The notes beneath the pieces were generated by a model. It was given only the letters and a program-made list of their open reading frames with translations. It did not search any database and was not told the DNA's origin. Shown piece by piece: positions 54,460-64,000 of a stretch of DNA of 64,000 nt. The number at the start of each line of letters is the position of its first letter. The first letter of the stretch is position 1. The translations under genes were made by a program, and so were the position numbers. The DNA is taken from positions 2,790,001-2,854,000 of the forward strand of contig CAJGZL010000001.1 in NCBI GenBank assembly GCA_904846145.1, given 5' to 3'. Origin of the DNA: Psychrobacter immobilis (GTDB taxonomy: Bacteria > Pseudomonadota > Gammaproteobacteria > Pseudomonadales > Moraxellaceae).

Positions 54460-55572
54460 ATGACTGATAACAAACCTGTTGCCCATCGTACCCCTAACTT
54501 TAGTGCGGGTCCTGCAACGATACCGACTCAAGTGTTGGAGCGGGCGCAAGATGAGCTGCTTGATTGGCAAGGTCGCGGTGTATCGGTGATGGAGGTCAGT
54601 CATCGCAGTAAGGAATATCTAGCGATCACCGAAAAGGCGGAAGCCAAACTGCGCTCGCTCATGGCTATCCCCGATAATTATAAAGTACTGTTTTTGCAAG
54701 GGGGCGGTAGTTTACAGTTTTCAGCGATTCCATTGAATCTGCTTAAAGACGGACATGCTGATTATCTCACCACAGGTACGTGGTCAGCCAAAGCAATTAA
54801 AGAAGCTCGCCGTTACGAAGCATTAGGCTTAGGTGAAGTAGTCGAGGTGGCGACAGGAAAAGCTTCTAGCTTTACTGACGTACCTGCACAAAGTGAGTGG
54901 AAGCTGAGTGACAATGCGGCTTATTTTCACTATTGTGCCAATGAAACCATTCATGGCGTACAAATATTTGAGCCACCAAAAGTTGATGTACCCCTTGTCG
55001 TTGACATGTCGTCGTGTATCTTATCGCAACCTATTAATGTTTCTGACTATGGGATGATCTATGCGGGTGCGCAGAAGAACATCGGTCCAGCCGGCTTAGT
55101 CATTGTCATTATTCGTGAAGATCTGCTTGGGCAGGCAAGTGAATGGTGTCCATTACTCATGAATTATACCCATCAAGTTGAAAAAGAGTCGATGTCGAAC
55201 ACGCCAGCGACTTACTCTTGGTATCTTGCAGGGTTAGTCTTTGACTGGTTAGAAGAGCAAGGCGGTGTTGAAGCTATAGGCAAAATTAATAATCAAAAAG
55301 CCGAACTGCTCTATAAGACTATCGATGACAGTGAGTTTTATCATAACCCAGTTGCGACTAAGCATCGCTCGATCATGAACGTACCTTTTACGCTAAAGGA
55401 TAGTGAGCTTGATAAAGTATTCCTTGAGGAGTCAGAAAAGGCTGGATTATTACATCTAAAAGGTCATCGTGAAGTCGGTGGTATGCGCGCGAGCATCTAT
55501 AATGCAGTATCACTTGAATGGGTGCAGCAGCTGGTTGACTTTATGAAAGATTTTGAGAAGAAGTATGGTTAG
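54460..55572 (+). CDS. serC: Phosphoserine aminotransferase
   Basis: PLP enzyme of serine (and pyridoxine) synthesis. 370 residues. NFSAGPATIPTQVL start, GGGSLQFSAIPLNL, and the PLP lysine motif YAGAQKNIGPAG; C-terminal GHREVGGMRASIYNAV. AGGA eight bases before ATG; own terminator follows. serC and pdxA here are both contributors to PLP synthesis. Confidence 0.97.
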   Translation: MTDNKPVAHRTPNFSAGPATIPTQVLERAQDELLDWQGRGVSVMEVSHRSKEYLAITEKAEAKLRSLMAIPDNYKVLFLQGGGSLQFSAIPLNLLKDGHADYLTTGTWSAKAIKEARRYEALGLGEVVEVATGKASSFTDVPAQSEWKLSDNAAYFHYCANETIHGVQIFEPPKVDVPLVVDMSSCILSQPINVSDYGMIYAGAQKNIGPAGLVIVIIREDLLGQASEWCPLLMNYTHQVEKESMSNTPATYSWYLAGLVFDWLEEQGGVEAIGKINNQKAELLYKTIDDSEFYHNPVATKHRSIMNVPFTLKDSELDKVFLEESEKAGLLHLKGHREVGGMRASIYNAVSLEWVQQLVDFMKDFEKKYG

Positions 55573-55626
55573 GTAGTAGTAGAGATAGTAGCTTGTTTAT
55601 GTAGATAAAAGGCGCAATTACTGACA

Positions 55627-55663
55627 AGGCGTAGTCACTGACATAGTGATTACGTCTTTTTTT
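55627..55663 (+). terminator. Terminator of serC
   Basis: GGCGTAGTCACT (55628-55639) / AGTGATTACGTC (55645-55656) stem with G-U pairs, 5-nt loop, T7. Confidence 0.85.
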
Positions 55664-55814
55664 ATTTTAAGTTGAACACGCTCTAAACCTTCAACAGCTT
55701 TATCTGTATTGCTAACTTCGCAAACCATTAGGTTAAAAAAGCGAAGTTTGCTATGATAAATATTTACAATATTAGTCACCTAGTTAAGCGCACAGGTTTT
55801 TCACCGCATTCACT

Positions 55815-57644
55815 ATGATAAAAACTACCTTCATAAAGACCGCATTAGCCAGTCTAACCATCAGTTGGATAGCAGCCAGCCATGCTGCGCCTATTACGGT
55901 GTCAGCACTTGGGCACAATAGCACTGCCGAGTATGTCAACGCTCCCTTTATGCCGTATGCCAATCCAGATGCGCCAACAGGCGGCACGTTATCCTTAGAT
56001 ACGCGCGGTACTTTTAATGCGGCGAATAAGTGGATGACCACTGGGGTGGCGATGATTGGTACTGACTATCTGTATGATACGCTGATGACCGGCTCGCTAA
56101 ACGAAGCTTTTACCATGTATCCACAGCTGGCAAGTCAAGTTACCTACGATCCAGACGATACCAGCTGGATTATTTATCACATTAACCCTGACGCAAAATT
56201 CTGGGACGGGTCGCCCGTTACCAGTGATGACGTCAAAGCAACTTATGATGCATTGCTGACCAAAGGCCCGATGTTCATACGTAGTTATTTAGGCGATATT
56301 AAAGAAGTACAAATCGTTGATAAGCAGCGCGTAAAGTTTGTATTTGCATCAAGCGACAATAAAGAGATTTTATTAACCGTCGGTCAGTTTCCTGTATTTG
56401 CCAAATCTTCTATCGATAAAGACTTTGAAAAAATCAGCCTAACGCCTCTGATGGGTAGCGGCCCTTATAAGCTGGGACGCGTCGAGGCGGGACGATCAGT
56501 GAGTTATGTGCGTGACCCAAATTATTGGGGACAAGATCTAATGGTCAATCGTGGGCGTTATAATTTTGATAGGATCAAGTTTGTTTATTACCAGAGCGAT
56601 GAGATTGCTTTTGAGGGTTTCAAATCAGGTCAATACCGCTTTCGCCCTGAGAATAAAGCCTCTAACTGGGCAAAAGGTTATAATTTCCCCGCGGTAAAAT
56701 CTGGCATGGTCAAAAAAGAGTCAATAAGCACTCAAAATCCAGTGCCAATGCAAGGGCTGATTATGAATAATAGACGGCCGTTGTTTCAAGATATTCGCGT
56801 ACGCAAAGCGCTAAGTCTCGCTTATGATTTTGAGTGGATGAATAAGACGTTATTTCATAATCAATACGAGCGCTTGCAAGGCTTTTTTCATGGCTCAGAG
56901 TTAGCGGCTACAGGCACGCCGTCCGTTGATGAGATGAAGGTTTTAACACCGCTATTGCCCAGTCTTGAGCCTATGCAGCGTCAGGAAGTATTGGCCAAGT
57001 GGCAATTGCATACCAGCGATGGTGGCGGATTCAATCGACAAGGCTTGCTCAACGCGCGTAAATTGTTGCTTGCGGCAGGGTTTTATTATGAGGATATGAA
57101 GCTGTATCAGCCTGATGGGACGCCTGCGCAAATTGAGATACTAATGACAGGTGACTCTCTAAGCCGCGTATTATTACCTTATATTCGTAGTATCCAGCGT
57201 TTGGGATTTGATGCCAATTTGCGCCAAGTGGATGGGCCACAGTTCCAAGAGCGTATGCGTAGCTATGACTATGATATGAGCGTCGATGTGTTCGCGCAAA
57301 GCTTGTCGCCTGGCGCTGAGCAGGCTAGCTATTGGGGTAGTGCTGCCGCTGATGAGGTAGGCAATAATAATACGATGGGCATTAAGAATGTAGCGATCGA
57401 CAAAGTCGTTGAGGCGCTCGCTGATGCTGAGAGTCGTGATGAGATTGTACTCTATACTCATGTGCTCGATCGTCTGCTGCGCGCAGGTCATTATCTAGTC
57501 CCTTTATATGGTAAATCAGGCACTAATGTCGCGTATTGGGATCAGTATCGTCATGCTACTTTGCCGACTAATGCTGTCGGTATTGATTATTGGTGGGTAG
57601 ATGCTGAGGCCGAGGCGCGTGTCGATAAGTATTTAAACCGCTAA
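55815..57644 (+). CDS. yejA: ABC transporter substrate-binding protein, YejA-like
   Basis: 609 residues, extracellular solute-binding family 5. Signal peptide ending SHAAP. ALGHNSTAEY, NPDAPTGGTLSLDTRGTF, the family region WIIYHINPDAKFWDGSPV, GSGPYKLGRVEAGRSVSYVRDPNYWG and IRVRKALSLAYDFEW. Periplasmic peptide receptor for the yejBEF permease. The permease genes lie two genes on, separated by gloB. No good Shine-Dalgarno sequence. Confidence 0.92.
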   Translation: MIKTTFIKTALASLTISWIAASHAAPITVSALGHNSTAEYVNAPFMPYANPDAPTGGTLSLDTRGTFNAANKWMTTGVAMIGTDYLYDTLMTGSLNEAFTMYPQLASQVTYDPDDTSWIIYHINPDAKFWDGSPVTSDDVKATYDALLTKGPMFIRSYLGDIKEVQIVDKQRVKFVFASSDNKEILLTVGQFPVFAKSSIDKDFEKISLTPLMGSGPYKLGRVEAGRSVSYVRDPNYWGQDLMVNRGRYNFDRIKFVYYQSDEIAFEGFKSGQYRFRPENKASNWAKGYNFPAVKSGMVKKESISTQNPVPMQGLIMNNRRPLFQDIRVRKALSLAYDFEWMNKTLFHNQYERLQGFFHGSELAATGTPSVDEMKVLTPLLPSLEPMQRQEVLAKWQLHTSDGGGFNRQGLLNARKLLLAAGFYYEDMKLYQPDGTPAQIEILMTGDSLSRVLLPYIRSIQRLGFDANLRQVDGPQFQERMRSYDYDMSVDVFAQSLSPGAEQASYWGSAAADEVGNNNTMGIKNVAIDKVVEALADAESRDEIVLYTHVLDRLLRAGHYLVPLYGKSGTNVAYWDQYRHATLPTNAVGIDYWWVDAEAEARVDKYLNR

Positions 57645-57709
57645 ATTAAATTCTTTAGAGTAGAATAGAAGCCGTTGCTAAAAACATTGTTAAAAAATAA
57701 GGATCTACT

Positions 57710-58489
57710 ATGGATATGCACATTCATCCAGTCAAAGCATTTAATGATAACTATATTTGGACATTAATTAATAAAAACAATAAACAAGCCATCGTCATAG
57801 ACCCAGGTCAATCGGCTCCAGTTGCCGAGTATATGGAGGAAAACGGGCTTGAGCTAATTTCAATCTGGACCACGCATCATCATTTTGACCATACGGGCGG
57901 GGTGATGGAGCTGCAAGAGTATTTTCCGATGTCGCATATCGTCGCCCATAGCGAACATGGCGTTGAAGAAGATCAAACGATTAAAGATGGCAGCACCGTC
58001 AGCGCTTGGGGCTGTTCAACACAAGTATGGGATATTCCAGGCCATACGGGCAGTCATATTGCTTATGTGTTAGATAATGAGGGTCGCAAGCACTGCTTTT
58101 GTGGTGATACCTTATTCAGTGGCGGCTGCGGTCGGGTATTTACGGGTACTATCGAGCAGCTCTATGAGAGCTTCAAGCGTATCGATAACCTACCTGCTGA
58201 TAGCTTGTTGTATCCTGCCCATGAGTACACGGCTAATAACTTACGTTTTGCCTTAACTATTGAGCCTGATAATGTGGCTGTACAACAAGCGCTGGCACAA
58301 GCCGAAGAGCAAACAGCACAATGTCTGTGTACACTACCTGTTACCTTAGAGCATGAGCGCGCAGTTAATATGTTTTTACGGGTAAAGGAGCCTAGTGTCA
58401 TTGCAGGAGTCCAGGCCAAGATGGCGCTCAAAGATGAAGAGCCGTTGACTGTGTTTGCTGCATTACGCGAGCTTAAAGATAACTTTTAA
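57710..58489 (+). CDS. gloB: Hydroxyacylglutathione hydrolase (glyoxalase II)
   Basis: Hydrolyses S-lactoylglutathione in methylglyoxal detoxification. 259 residues of the metallo-beta-lactamase fold: TTHHHFDHTGG (THxHxDH), GHTGSHIAYV, FCGDTLFSGGCGRVFTG and YPAHEYTANNLRF. It sits between yejA and yejB on the same strand, 65 and 94 bp from them, an unusual position. Confidence 0.96.
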   Translation: MDMHIHPVKAFNDNYIWTLINKNNKQAIVIDPGQSAPVAEYMEENGLELISIWTTHHHFDHTGGVMELQEYFPMSHIVAHSEHGVEEDQTIKDGSTVSAWGCSTQVWDIPGHTGSHIAYVLDNEGRKHCFCGDTLFSGGCGRVFTGTIEQLYESFKRIDNLPADSLLYPAHEYTANNLRFALTIEPDNVAVQQALAQAEEQTAQCLCTLPVTLEHERAVNMFLRVKEPSVIAGVQAKMALKDEEPLTVFAALRELKDNF

Positions 58490-58583
58490 AAGTGCTACTT
58501 AGCTTTATTTTAAATTGCTTTGTTATAAGTATTTCTATATCAATTTTATCTAAACTTTATGTGCCAGTTAGGAAGCCGTCGCT

Positions 58584-59654
58584 ATGGGTCGTTATATCTT
58601 AAAGAGGCTGCTGCTGATATTACCGACACTGTTCTTAATATTGTTAGCAAACTTTGTCATTGTACAAGCAGCCCCTGGTGGGCCTGTAGAACAACAATTA
58701 GCACTCATTGAACAAGGCGCTAAAGATAATGCGCTAAACGGTAATGTTGGTGCTGGTAGCGCAGGCGGTAGCGATAGCACTTATCAAGGCACTCGTGGTT
58801 TATCAGCCGATATGATCGCCGCTATTAATGCGCAATACGGTTTTGATAAATCAGCTCCTGAGCGCTTTTGGATCATGCTAAAAGACTATGCGCGTCTGGA
58901 TTTTGGTACGTCTTTTTTTAAGGGTCAGTCAGTGACTGACTTAATTATCGAAAAGCTACCTGTTTCAATCTCTCTTGGACTGTGGAGCACGCTGCTCATC
59001 TATATGATTGCTATTCCGCTTGGTGTCTATAAAGCGATGCATCATGGCTCAGGTATCGATAAAGCGACCGCTATGCTGTTAGCGATAGGTCATGCGATAC
59101 CTGTATTTGTATTTGCAGTGATATTGTTAGTATTCTTCGCAGGTGGCAGCTATTGGAATATTTTTCCATTACAGGGTTTGACCTCAGAGAATTTTGATCA
59201 GCTATCCTTGCTTGGCAAAATCAAAGATTACTTTTGGCATCTAGCCTTGCCGCTGTTAGCGAGTACGGTTGGTGGCTTTGCAGGCTTAACTTATTTGACC
59301 AAGTTTAGCTTTTTAGAAGAGCTTGGTAAGCAGTATGTACTGACCGCACGCGCCAAAGGCTTGGGCGAGCGCCAAGTGCTCTATGGGCATGTGTTTCGTA
59401 ATGCGATGCTGATTATTATTGCTGGTATTCCAGCGGCTATCGTTGGGATATTTTTTGCGGGTAATTTCTTGATTGAGATTATCTTTAAGTTAGATGGACT
59501 TGGACTGTTAGGTTTCGAGGCTATTCAACAGCGTGATTATCCGGTGATCTTTGGCACGCTATTTATCTTTACTTTACTGGGTCTGCTGCTGCAGCTGATC
59601 AGTGATCTAAGTTATCACTTGATAGATCCGCGCATTGATTTTGAGGGTCGCTAA
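58584..59654 (+). CDS. yejB: Peptide ABC transporter permease YejB
   Basis: 356 residues, six predicted transmembrane helices; MGRYILKRLLLILPTLFLI start, large periplasmic loop (AAPGGPVEQQLA), and the EAA-loop YVLTARAKGLGERQVL that docks onto the ATPase. Longer than DppB, as usual for YejB. Its stop overlaps the next start by one base (TAATG). Confidence 0.94.
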   Translation: MGRYILKRLLLILPTLFLILLANFVIVQAAPGGPVEQQLALIEQGAKDNALNGNVGAGSAGGSDSTYQGTRGLSADMIAAINAQYGFDKSAPERFWIMLKDYARLDFGTSFFKGQSVTDLIIEKLPVSISLGLWSTLLIYMIAIPLGVYKAMHHGSGIDKATAMLLAIGHAIPVFVFAVILLVFFAGGSYWNIFPLQGLTSENFDQLSLLGKIKDYFWHLALPLLASTVGGFAGLTYLTKFSFLEELGKQYVLTARAKGLGERQVLYGHVFRNAMLIIIAGIPAAIVGIFFAGNFLIEIIFKLDGLGLLGFEAIQQRDYPVIFGTLFIFTLLGLLLQLISDLSYHLIDPRIDFEGR

Positions 59655-60808
59655 TGCCAACTTCTCATATAGCACCTGATACGGTTACTGCTACTGATGC
59701 TAAGCTTGCCGATCCTAAAACCTCTAACTCTAAATTACCTAATTCTAAGCCGCCTCCTGACTCTGATCTGGCTTTATCTACCAAAAAATCACGGTTAAAT
59801 CCTATTTGGCAAGCGCGGCTAAAGCGCTTTAAAAGCAACCGCTTAGGGCTGATATCATTAATTGTGTTTGCCATAATTTTTGTCATCTGTATGGCGGTTA
59901 ATGTCATTGCCAACGATAAGCCTTTGATGGTGCAATACGATGGCGGCTATTACTTCCCTGTTGTCAAAGCCTATCCTGAGACTACCTTTGGCGGTATCTT
60001 TGAGACTGAGACTAACTATAAAGATCCTGCGGTTCAAGAATTAATAAATGCTCAAGGCTATTATGTGATGCCACTAATACCGTTTGCCGATCAAACGCCA
60101 AACGTCGAGCTGGCGATTCCTTATCCTGCCGCGCCTAATGGTCAAAACTGGCTGGGTACAGATGACCAAGGCCGCGATGTGCTGGCGCGTATTCTCTACG
60201 GTTTGCGCGTGTCGCTACTGTTTGGCTTAGCGCTGACTTTAGCAGGCGCGCTGATCGGTATTATTGTTGGTGCTATTCAGGGCTATTATGGCGGCTGGGT
60301 CGATCTAGCGGGTCAGCGCTTTATGGAAGTCTGGGGCGGGATGCCGCAGCTGTTTATGATTATTATTCTTGTCAGTCTGTTCAGCCCTAGCATCTATGTA
60401 CTGTTTGCCTTGATGCTACTATTTGGCTGGATGGGGCTGGTAGGTTTAGTGCGAGCAGAATTTTTACGGGCGCGTAATTTTGATTATGTGCGCGCGGCGC
60501 GTAATTTAGGGGTTAGCGATAGTCAAATCATGCTCAAGCATATTTTACCTAATGCGCTAGCATCGAGTCTGTCGCAATTGCCTTTTATTTTGACCGCTAA
60601 TATTATTGCTTTAACTGCACTGGACTTTTTAGGTTATGGTCTACCGCCAGGCTCGCCTTCGTTAGGAGAGCTGATGGTACAAGGTAAAAACAACTTAGAT
60701 GCGCCGTGGCTTGCCTTATCAGGATTCTTTAGTCTCACCTTTATTTTATCGCTGCTTATATTCATTGGCGAAGCGCTACGTGATGCGTTTGGTCCGAGGC
60801 GCTCTTAA
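59654..60808 (+). CDS. yejE: Peptide ABC transporter permease YejE
   Basis: 384 residues. Cytoplasmic N-terminus of ~60 residues rich in Ser/Lys/Pro, then LGLISLIVFAIIFVICMAVN and a periplasmic segment with NGQNWLGTDDQGRDVLARILYGLR, the family signature; EAA loop YVRAARNLGVSDSQIMLKHI. Overlaps yejB by one base. Confidence 0.94.
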   Translation: MPTSHIAPDTVTATDAKLADPKTSNSKLPNSKPPPDSDLALSTKKSRLNPIWQARLKRFKSNRLGLISLIVFAIIFVICMAVNVIANDKPLMVQYDGGYYFPVVKAYPETTFGGIFETETNYKDPAVQELINAQGYYVMPLIPFADQTPNVELAIPYPAAPNGQNWLGTDDQGRDVLARILYGLRVSLLFGLALTLAGALIGIIVGAIQGYYGGWVDLAGQRFMEVWGGMPQLFMIIILVSLFSPSIYVLFALMLLFGWMGLVGLVRAEFLRARNFDYVRAARNLGVSDSQIMLKHILPNALASSLSQLPFILTANIIALTALDFLGYGLPPGSPSLGELMVQGKNNLDAPWLALSGFFSLTFILSLLIFIGEALRDAFGPRRS

Positions 60809-60809
60809 T

Positions 60810-62471
60810 ATGATTATTAATAAAAAAATACCTATAGTGCCAATTCCTGAGCCAATATTGACAGTAAATGAGCTAACTATCACTACCAAAGCAGGACTAG
60901 TGCTAGTTGATAAGCTCTCTTATCAGCTCTGCCAAGGTCAGACACTTGCTATCGTCGGTGAGTCAGGTTCTGGTAAGTCTATTGCCAGCTTAGCGCTATT
61001 AGGGCTACTGCCTGAGAGCTTGACAGTCAGCGGCAAGGTACAAATAGCGGACAGCATTAATAATAGCAATATGCTTGAGCTGCCTATTGTCAATGCCCGT
61101 AATCGTAATAAATCGCTACAAGCTATTCGTGGTCAGCGTATTGGTATGATATTTCAAGAGCCGATGACCGCGCTCAATCCGCTACATACTGTTGCCAAGC
61201 AAATCGCTGAATCGCTGCGATTAAGCGGCGTTGCCAAAAAGCAATGGCGCACGCAAACCATCACTCTGTTAAATGATGTCAATATTACCGATCCTGAAGA
61301 TAAGCTAGATCGCTATCCGCATGAGCTATCTGGTGGTCAGCGTCAGCGGGTAATGATCGCCATGGCGCTAGCTCAGCAGCCGGATATCTTAATAGCGGAT
61401 GAGCCAACCACGGCGCTGGACGTGACCTTGCAGCATGAGATATTAGCACTGCTCGATGACCTCAAGTCGGATCATAATATGGCGATGATTCTGATCAGCC
61501 ATGATCTAAATCTCGTTAAGCGCTATAGCGATGACCTTATCGTTATGCGCCAAGGTCATACTATCGAGCAAGGTGCGACCGCTACGATTTTTGCCAGTCC
61601 CAAGGCTGAGTATACTCGTACCCTCATGCAGCAAGACTTTGGACAAGCGCTTGCTATCGAGCAGCTCAAAGCGTCAGATAAAGCAGCTGTATTACAAGTT
61701 GATGATCTACAAGTGCAATTCCCGATTGAAAAAAATATATTTGGCGCAACTAAGCGCTGGTTTGATGCGGTAAAAGATGTCAATATGACGCTAGCAGCAG
61801 GCCAAGCTTTAGGGATAGTCGGCGAGTCGGGGTCAGGTAAGACCACTATCGCTTTAGCGCTCAGTCAGTTGCTTAGTAATCAGGCAACAGTTAATGGTCA
61901 AATAGCGATTAATGGTCAAGATATCACAGCACTGTCTAAACGTGATCTACGCAAATTTCGTGCGCAGATGCAGATGGTCTTTCAAGATCCGTTTGCTAGT
62001 ATTAATCCGCGTATGACCGTGATGCAAATTGTCGAGGAGGGGTTGCTAGTACAAGGTATTGAAAAAGTGGCGCGCGAAGATGCCGTTATGCAGAGCTTAA
62101 CCACGGTGCACCTACCGACTGACTTTGTCCATCGTTATCCGCATGAGCTATCGGGTGGTCAGCGTCAGCGCGTGGCGCTCGCAAGAGCATTGGTGATGCA
62201 GCCACGCTTGATTATTCTTGATGAACCAACCTCAGCTCTCGATAGTACCACTCAAGTTACCATTGTTAATTTGCTACGTGAAATACAGCAAAAATCTAAT
62301 ATCAGCTACGTGTTTATCAGCCACGATCTAAAAGTAGTTCGCGCGCTCTGTCAGCATATTATGGTGCTAAAAGAAGGCGTATGTGTGGAGTCAGGCGCAA
62401 CAGAAGCTATCTTTGATAATCCCCAGCATCCTTATGCGCAACGATTGTTACAGGCAAGTATGCAGCCATAA
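60810..62471 (+). CDS. yejF: Peptide ABC transporter ATP-binding protein YejF (two ATPase domains)
   Basis: 553 residues from ATG 60810, one base after the yejE stop; longer starts lie inside yejE. Two complete ABC domains: Walker A GESGSGKS and GESGSGKT, signatures LSGGQRQR twice, Walker B ILIADEPTTALD and LIILDEPTSALD. With YejA, YejB and YejE it forms an oligopeptide importer; in enterobacteria YejABEF takes up microcin C-like peptides. A 12-bp inverted repeat (62489-62518) follows without a T-tract. Confidence 0.95.
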   Translation: MIINKKIPIVPIPEPILTVNELTITTKAGLVLVDKLSYQLCQGQTLAIVGESGSGKSIASLALLGLLPESLTVSGKVQIADSINNSNMLELPIVNARNRNKSLQAIRGQRIGMIFQEPMTALNPLHTVAKQIAESLRLSGVAKKQWRTQTITLLNDVNITDPEDKLDRYPHELSGGQRQRVMIAMALAQQPDILIADEPTTALDVTLQHEILALLDDLKSDHNMAMILISHDLNLVKRYSDDLIVMRQGHTIEQGATATIFASPKAEYTRTLMQQDFGQALAIEQLKASDKAAVLQVDDLQVQFPIEKNIFGATKRWFDAVKDVNMTLAAGQALGIVGESGSGKTTIALALSQLLSNQATVNGQIAINGQDITALSKRDLRKFRAQMQMVFQDPFASINPRMTVMQIVEEGLLVQGIEKVAREDAVMQSLTTVHLPTDFVHRYPHELSGGQRQRVALARALVMQPRLIILDEPTSALDSTTQVTIVNLLREIQQKSNISYVFISHDLKVVRALCQHIMVLKEGVCVESGATEAIFDNPQHPYAQRLLQASMQP

Positions 62472-62488
62472 AATAGCCTAAGTAAGGT

Positions 62489-62518
62489 TCATAACTTGAT
62501 TCAGATATCAAGTTATGA
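62489..62518. repeat. Inverted repeat after yejF
   Basis: TCATAACTTGAT (62489-62500) / ATCAAGTTATGA (62507-62518), 6-nt loop. No T-tract; possible mRNA 3' stabiliser or Rho-assisted end of the yej transcript. Confidence 0.55.
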
Positions 62519-62719
62519 TGCCGATATCCAAACTATATTTTACTATGAACGTTTAATTTTACTTCAAGGTCATTAGTCATTAGTAATGTATTCTTAAGGT
62601 AACTGTCAGCTATAAATTGGCTATTATTAGGTAAATAAGCTACACAGTAAAAATATTTCGGTGATACCTAAAAGATATAATAGGACTATAAATTACTAGA
62701 AAATCATTAGGAGCTTCTT

Positions 62720-63943
62720 ATGGACTTCAAAATACAAGCCAAAGTCATTGGTATGGCGATAGTAGCCAGCAGTGCACTATACGCAGGTTGTACCGCTACT
62801 GACAATAGCACTACCGTCAAGAACCCAACCGCTGTCAACCCTTATGCACCAACGGATCCAAACTTAGCCGTAGCGACGGTAGCTGGTGGCTGTTTTTGGT
62901 GCGTGGAAGCTGGATATGAGAAGATACCTGGAGTGATTGAAGTAGTCTCAGGCTATGCTGGTGGTGATACGCCAAACCCAACTTATAATACCGTATCAGC
63001 AGGGGGCACAGGCCATACTGAAGCGGCGCAAATCTATTATGATCCTACTCAAATTACTTATAATGGCATAGTGCAAGCATTGTGGCGGATTGCTGATCCC
63101 ACTGATGCTGATGGTCAGTATGTCGATCGTGGTACTCAATATCGTCCTGCTATTTTTTATCATAACGAACAAGAAAAGCAAATCGCAGAAACCGCTAAAC
63201 AGGACCTACAGGCCTCAGGCGTCTATGAGAAGCCAGTAGTGATTGAGATCGTCCCTGCTACGATGTTCTATCCAGCCGAAGAGTACCATCAGGACTATTA
63301 TAAAAAGAACCCACTACGCTATAAAGCCTATACCTTTAACTCTGGTCGCTATCAGTTTATTGAGAGCGTCTATGGCAAAGACTACGAGCTGGACTTTAAC
63401 CAGTTCAAACCTACTGCTGCCGATATTGCTGCGCAGTCAAAGGCAAGTGAGAATACAACAAGTAGCGCTATATCGAGCAAAGGCTTTAATCCAGCTACCT
63501 TTGTTAAACCTTCACAAGATGAGTTAAAAAAATCATTGAGTAGTATTCAGTATAAAGTATCGCAAAAGGATGGTACCGAACGCGCTTTTGATAATGAATA
63601 TTGGGATAATAAACAGCCAGGACTTTATGTCGATATCGTATCGGGCGAGCCGTTATATTCCTCGCGTGATCAATTTAAGTCTGGCACAGGCTGGCCAAGC
63701 TTTACTCGTCCGCTAAACGCTGAGATGGTGGTTGAAAAAGCCGATCCAGGTATCTTTGGTACTCGTACCGAAATACGCAGTCGTTATGCAGACTCGCATA
63801 TTGGCCATGTGTTCGATGATGGTCCAGCACCGACTGGCAAGCGTTATTGCATGAACTCGGCGGCGATGCGCTTTATACCACTAGCTCAGATGGAAGCGGC
63901 GGGCTATGGTAATTGGATCGATGAGGTAAAAACCGCTAGCTAA
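62720..63943 (+). CDS. msrAB: Peptide methionine sulfoxide reductase MsrA/MsrB fusion, lipoprotein
   Basis: 407 residues. Lipoprotein signal with lipobox LYAGC (Cys24), so a periplasm-facing lipid-anchored enzyme. MsrA domain: [14 protein letters not shown] (catalytic Cys58), [10 protein letters not shown]. MsrB domain from about residue 265: [31 protein letters not shown] and RYCMNSAAM (catalytic Cys377). The structural CxxC zinc pairs of many MsrB proteins are missing, as in other fused, secreted MsrB. Repairs both sulfoxide stereoisomers. AGGAG before the ATG. Single gene; the remaining 57 bases of the window are non-coding. Confidence 0.96.
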   Translation: MDFKIQAKVIGMAIVASSALYAGCTATDNSTTVKNPTAVNPYAPTDPNLAVATVAGGCFWCVEAGYEKIPGVIEVVSGYAGGDTPNPTYNTVSAGGTGHTEAAQIYYDPTQITYNGIVQALWRIADPTDADGQYVDRGTQYRPAIFYHNEQEKQIAETAKQDLQASGVYEKPVVIEIVPATMFYPAEEYHQDYYKKNPLRYKAYTFNSGRYQFIESVYGKDYELDFNQFKPTAADIAAQSKASENTTSSAISSKGFNPATFVKPSQDELKKSLSSIQYKVSQKDGTERAFDNEYWDNKQPGLYVDIVSGEPLYSSRDQFKSGTGWPSFTRPLNAEMVVEKADPGIFGTRTEIRSRYADSHIGHVFDDGPAPTGKRYCMNSAAMRFIPLAQMEAAGYGNWIDEVKTAS

Positions 63944-64000
63944 GTTTGATCACTTTTTTTATATTTAAACAAATCGCTCACTGATGGTTAGGCATCGCTA

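Overview
The window looks like a chromosomal segment of a gammaproteobacterium of the Moraxellaceae, most probably Psychrobacter. The evidence is the family-level look of the proteins, moderate GC, and gene neighbourhoods such as pdxA-rsmA-apaH, trpG-trpD-trpC without trpE, csp next to a DEAD-box helicase, and ahcY-metF. No species call is possible from the sequence alone.

Layout. 1-6.1 kb: ftsY (5' end outside the window), an O6-alkylguanine methyltransferase, yebC, a K+ channel with a C-terminal zinc ribbon, a UbiB/ABC1 kinase and aroQ. 6.2-8.9 kb: a cold-shock gene followed by a DEAD-box helicase split by a complete IS256-like element with an 8-bp target duplication. 9-13.9 kb: a copper/cbb3-type pair (TauE/SafE-like protein with a Met/His tail, ccoS), a YdcF-like protein, murB, an LMW-PTPase, hslR and an excalibur protein. 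14-20.5 kb: ilvA, rpiA, a 35-residue membrane ORF, argF, alr, dnaB. 20.8-25.9 kb: pdxA, rsmA and apaH, with an AT-rich accessory insert between pdxA and rsmA carrying a lone reverse transcriptase. 26-41 kb: a large 'Gcr' membrane protein, two related acyl-CoA dehydrogenases, a GGDEF/EAL protein, rsmE, metF, ahcY with an SAH riboswitch, and a TonB-dependent receptor. 41-49.9 kb: an MscS channel, an AlkA-type glycosylase, a Smr protein, trpC-trpD-trpG and glnA with an NtrC/sigma-54 control region. 50-64 kb: small envelope proteins, the 4.5S SRP RNA, a HolD-like gene, serC, a yejA-gloB-yejB-yejE-yejF peptide importer and a lipoprotein MsrAB.

How the genes fit together. Most of the window is housekeeping: protein targeting (ftsY plus 4.5S RNA), amino-acid synthesis (aroQ, ilvA, argF, trpGDC, serC, glnA), the methyl cycle (ahcY-metF), cell wall (alr, murB), replication (dnaB, possible holD), ribosome maturation (rsmA, rsmE) and peptide uptake (yej). 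The accessory parts are the IS in the helicase, the reverse-transcriptase island, and a small intergenic patch between the two acyl-CoA dehydrogenases with a MITE-like palindrome and an ORF remnant.

Best candidate for something new: the reverse transcriptase at 22135-23784. It has the RT catalytic motifs but an atypical HGDD box, no maturase, retron or DGR hallmarks, and a roughly 290-residue helical C-terminal region. It is flanked by structured non-coding DNA and by a 9-bp repeat whose collapse would give pdxA a clean stop codon. It resembles the UG/Abi defence-associated RTs but I cannot assign it to a named type. A second theme is that two genes (rsmE and the IS transposase) appear to lack one base in an A/T homopolymer right after the expected start codon.
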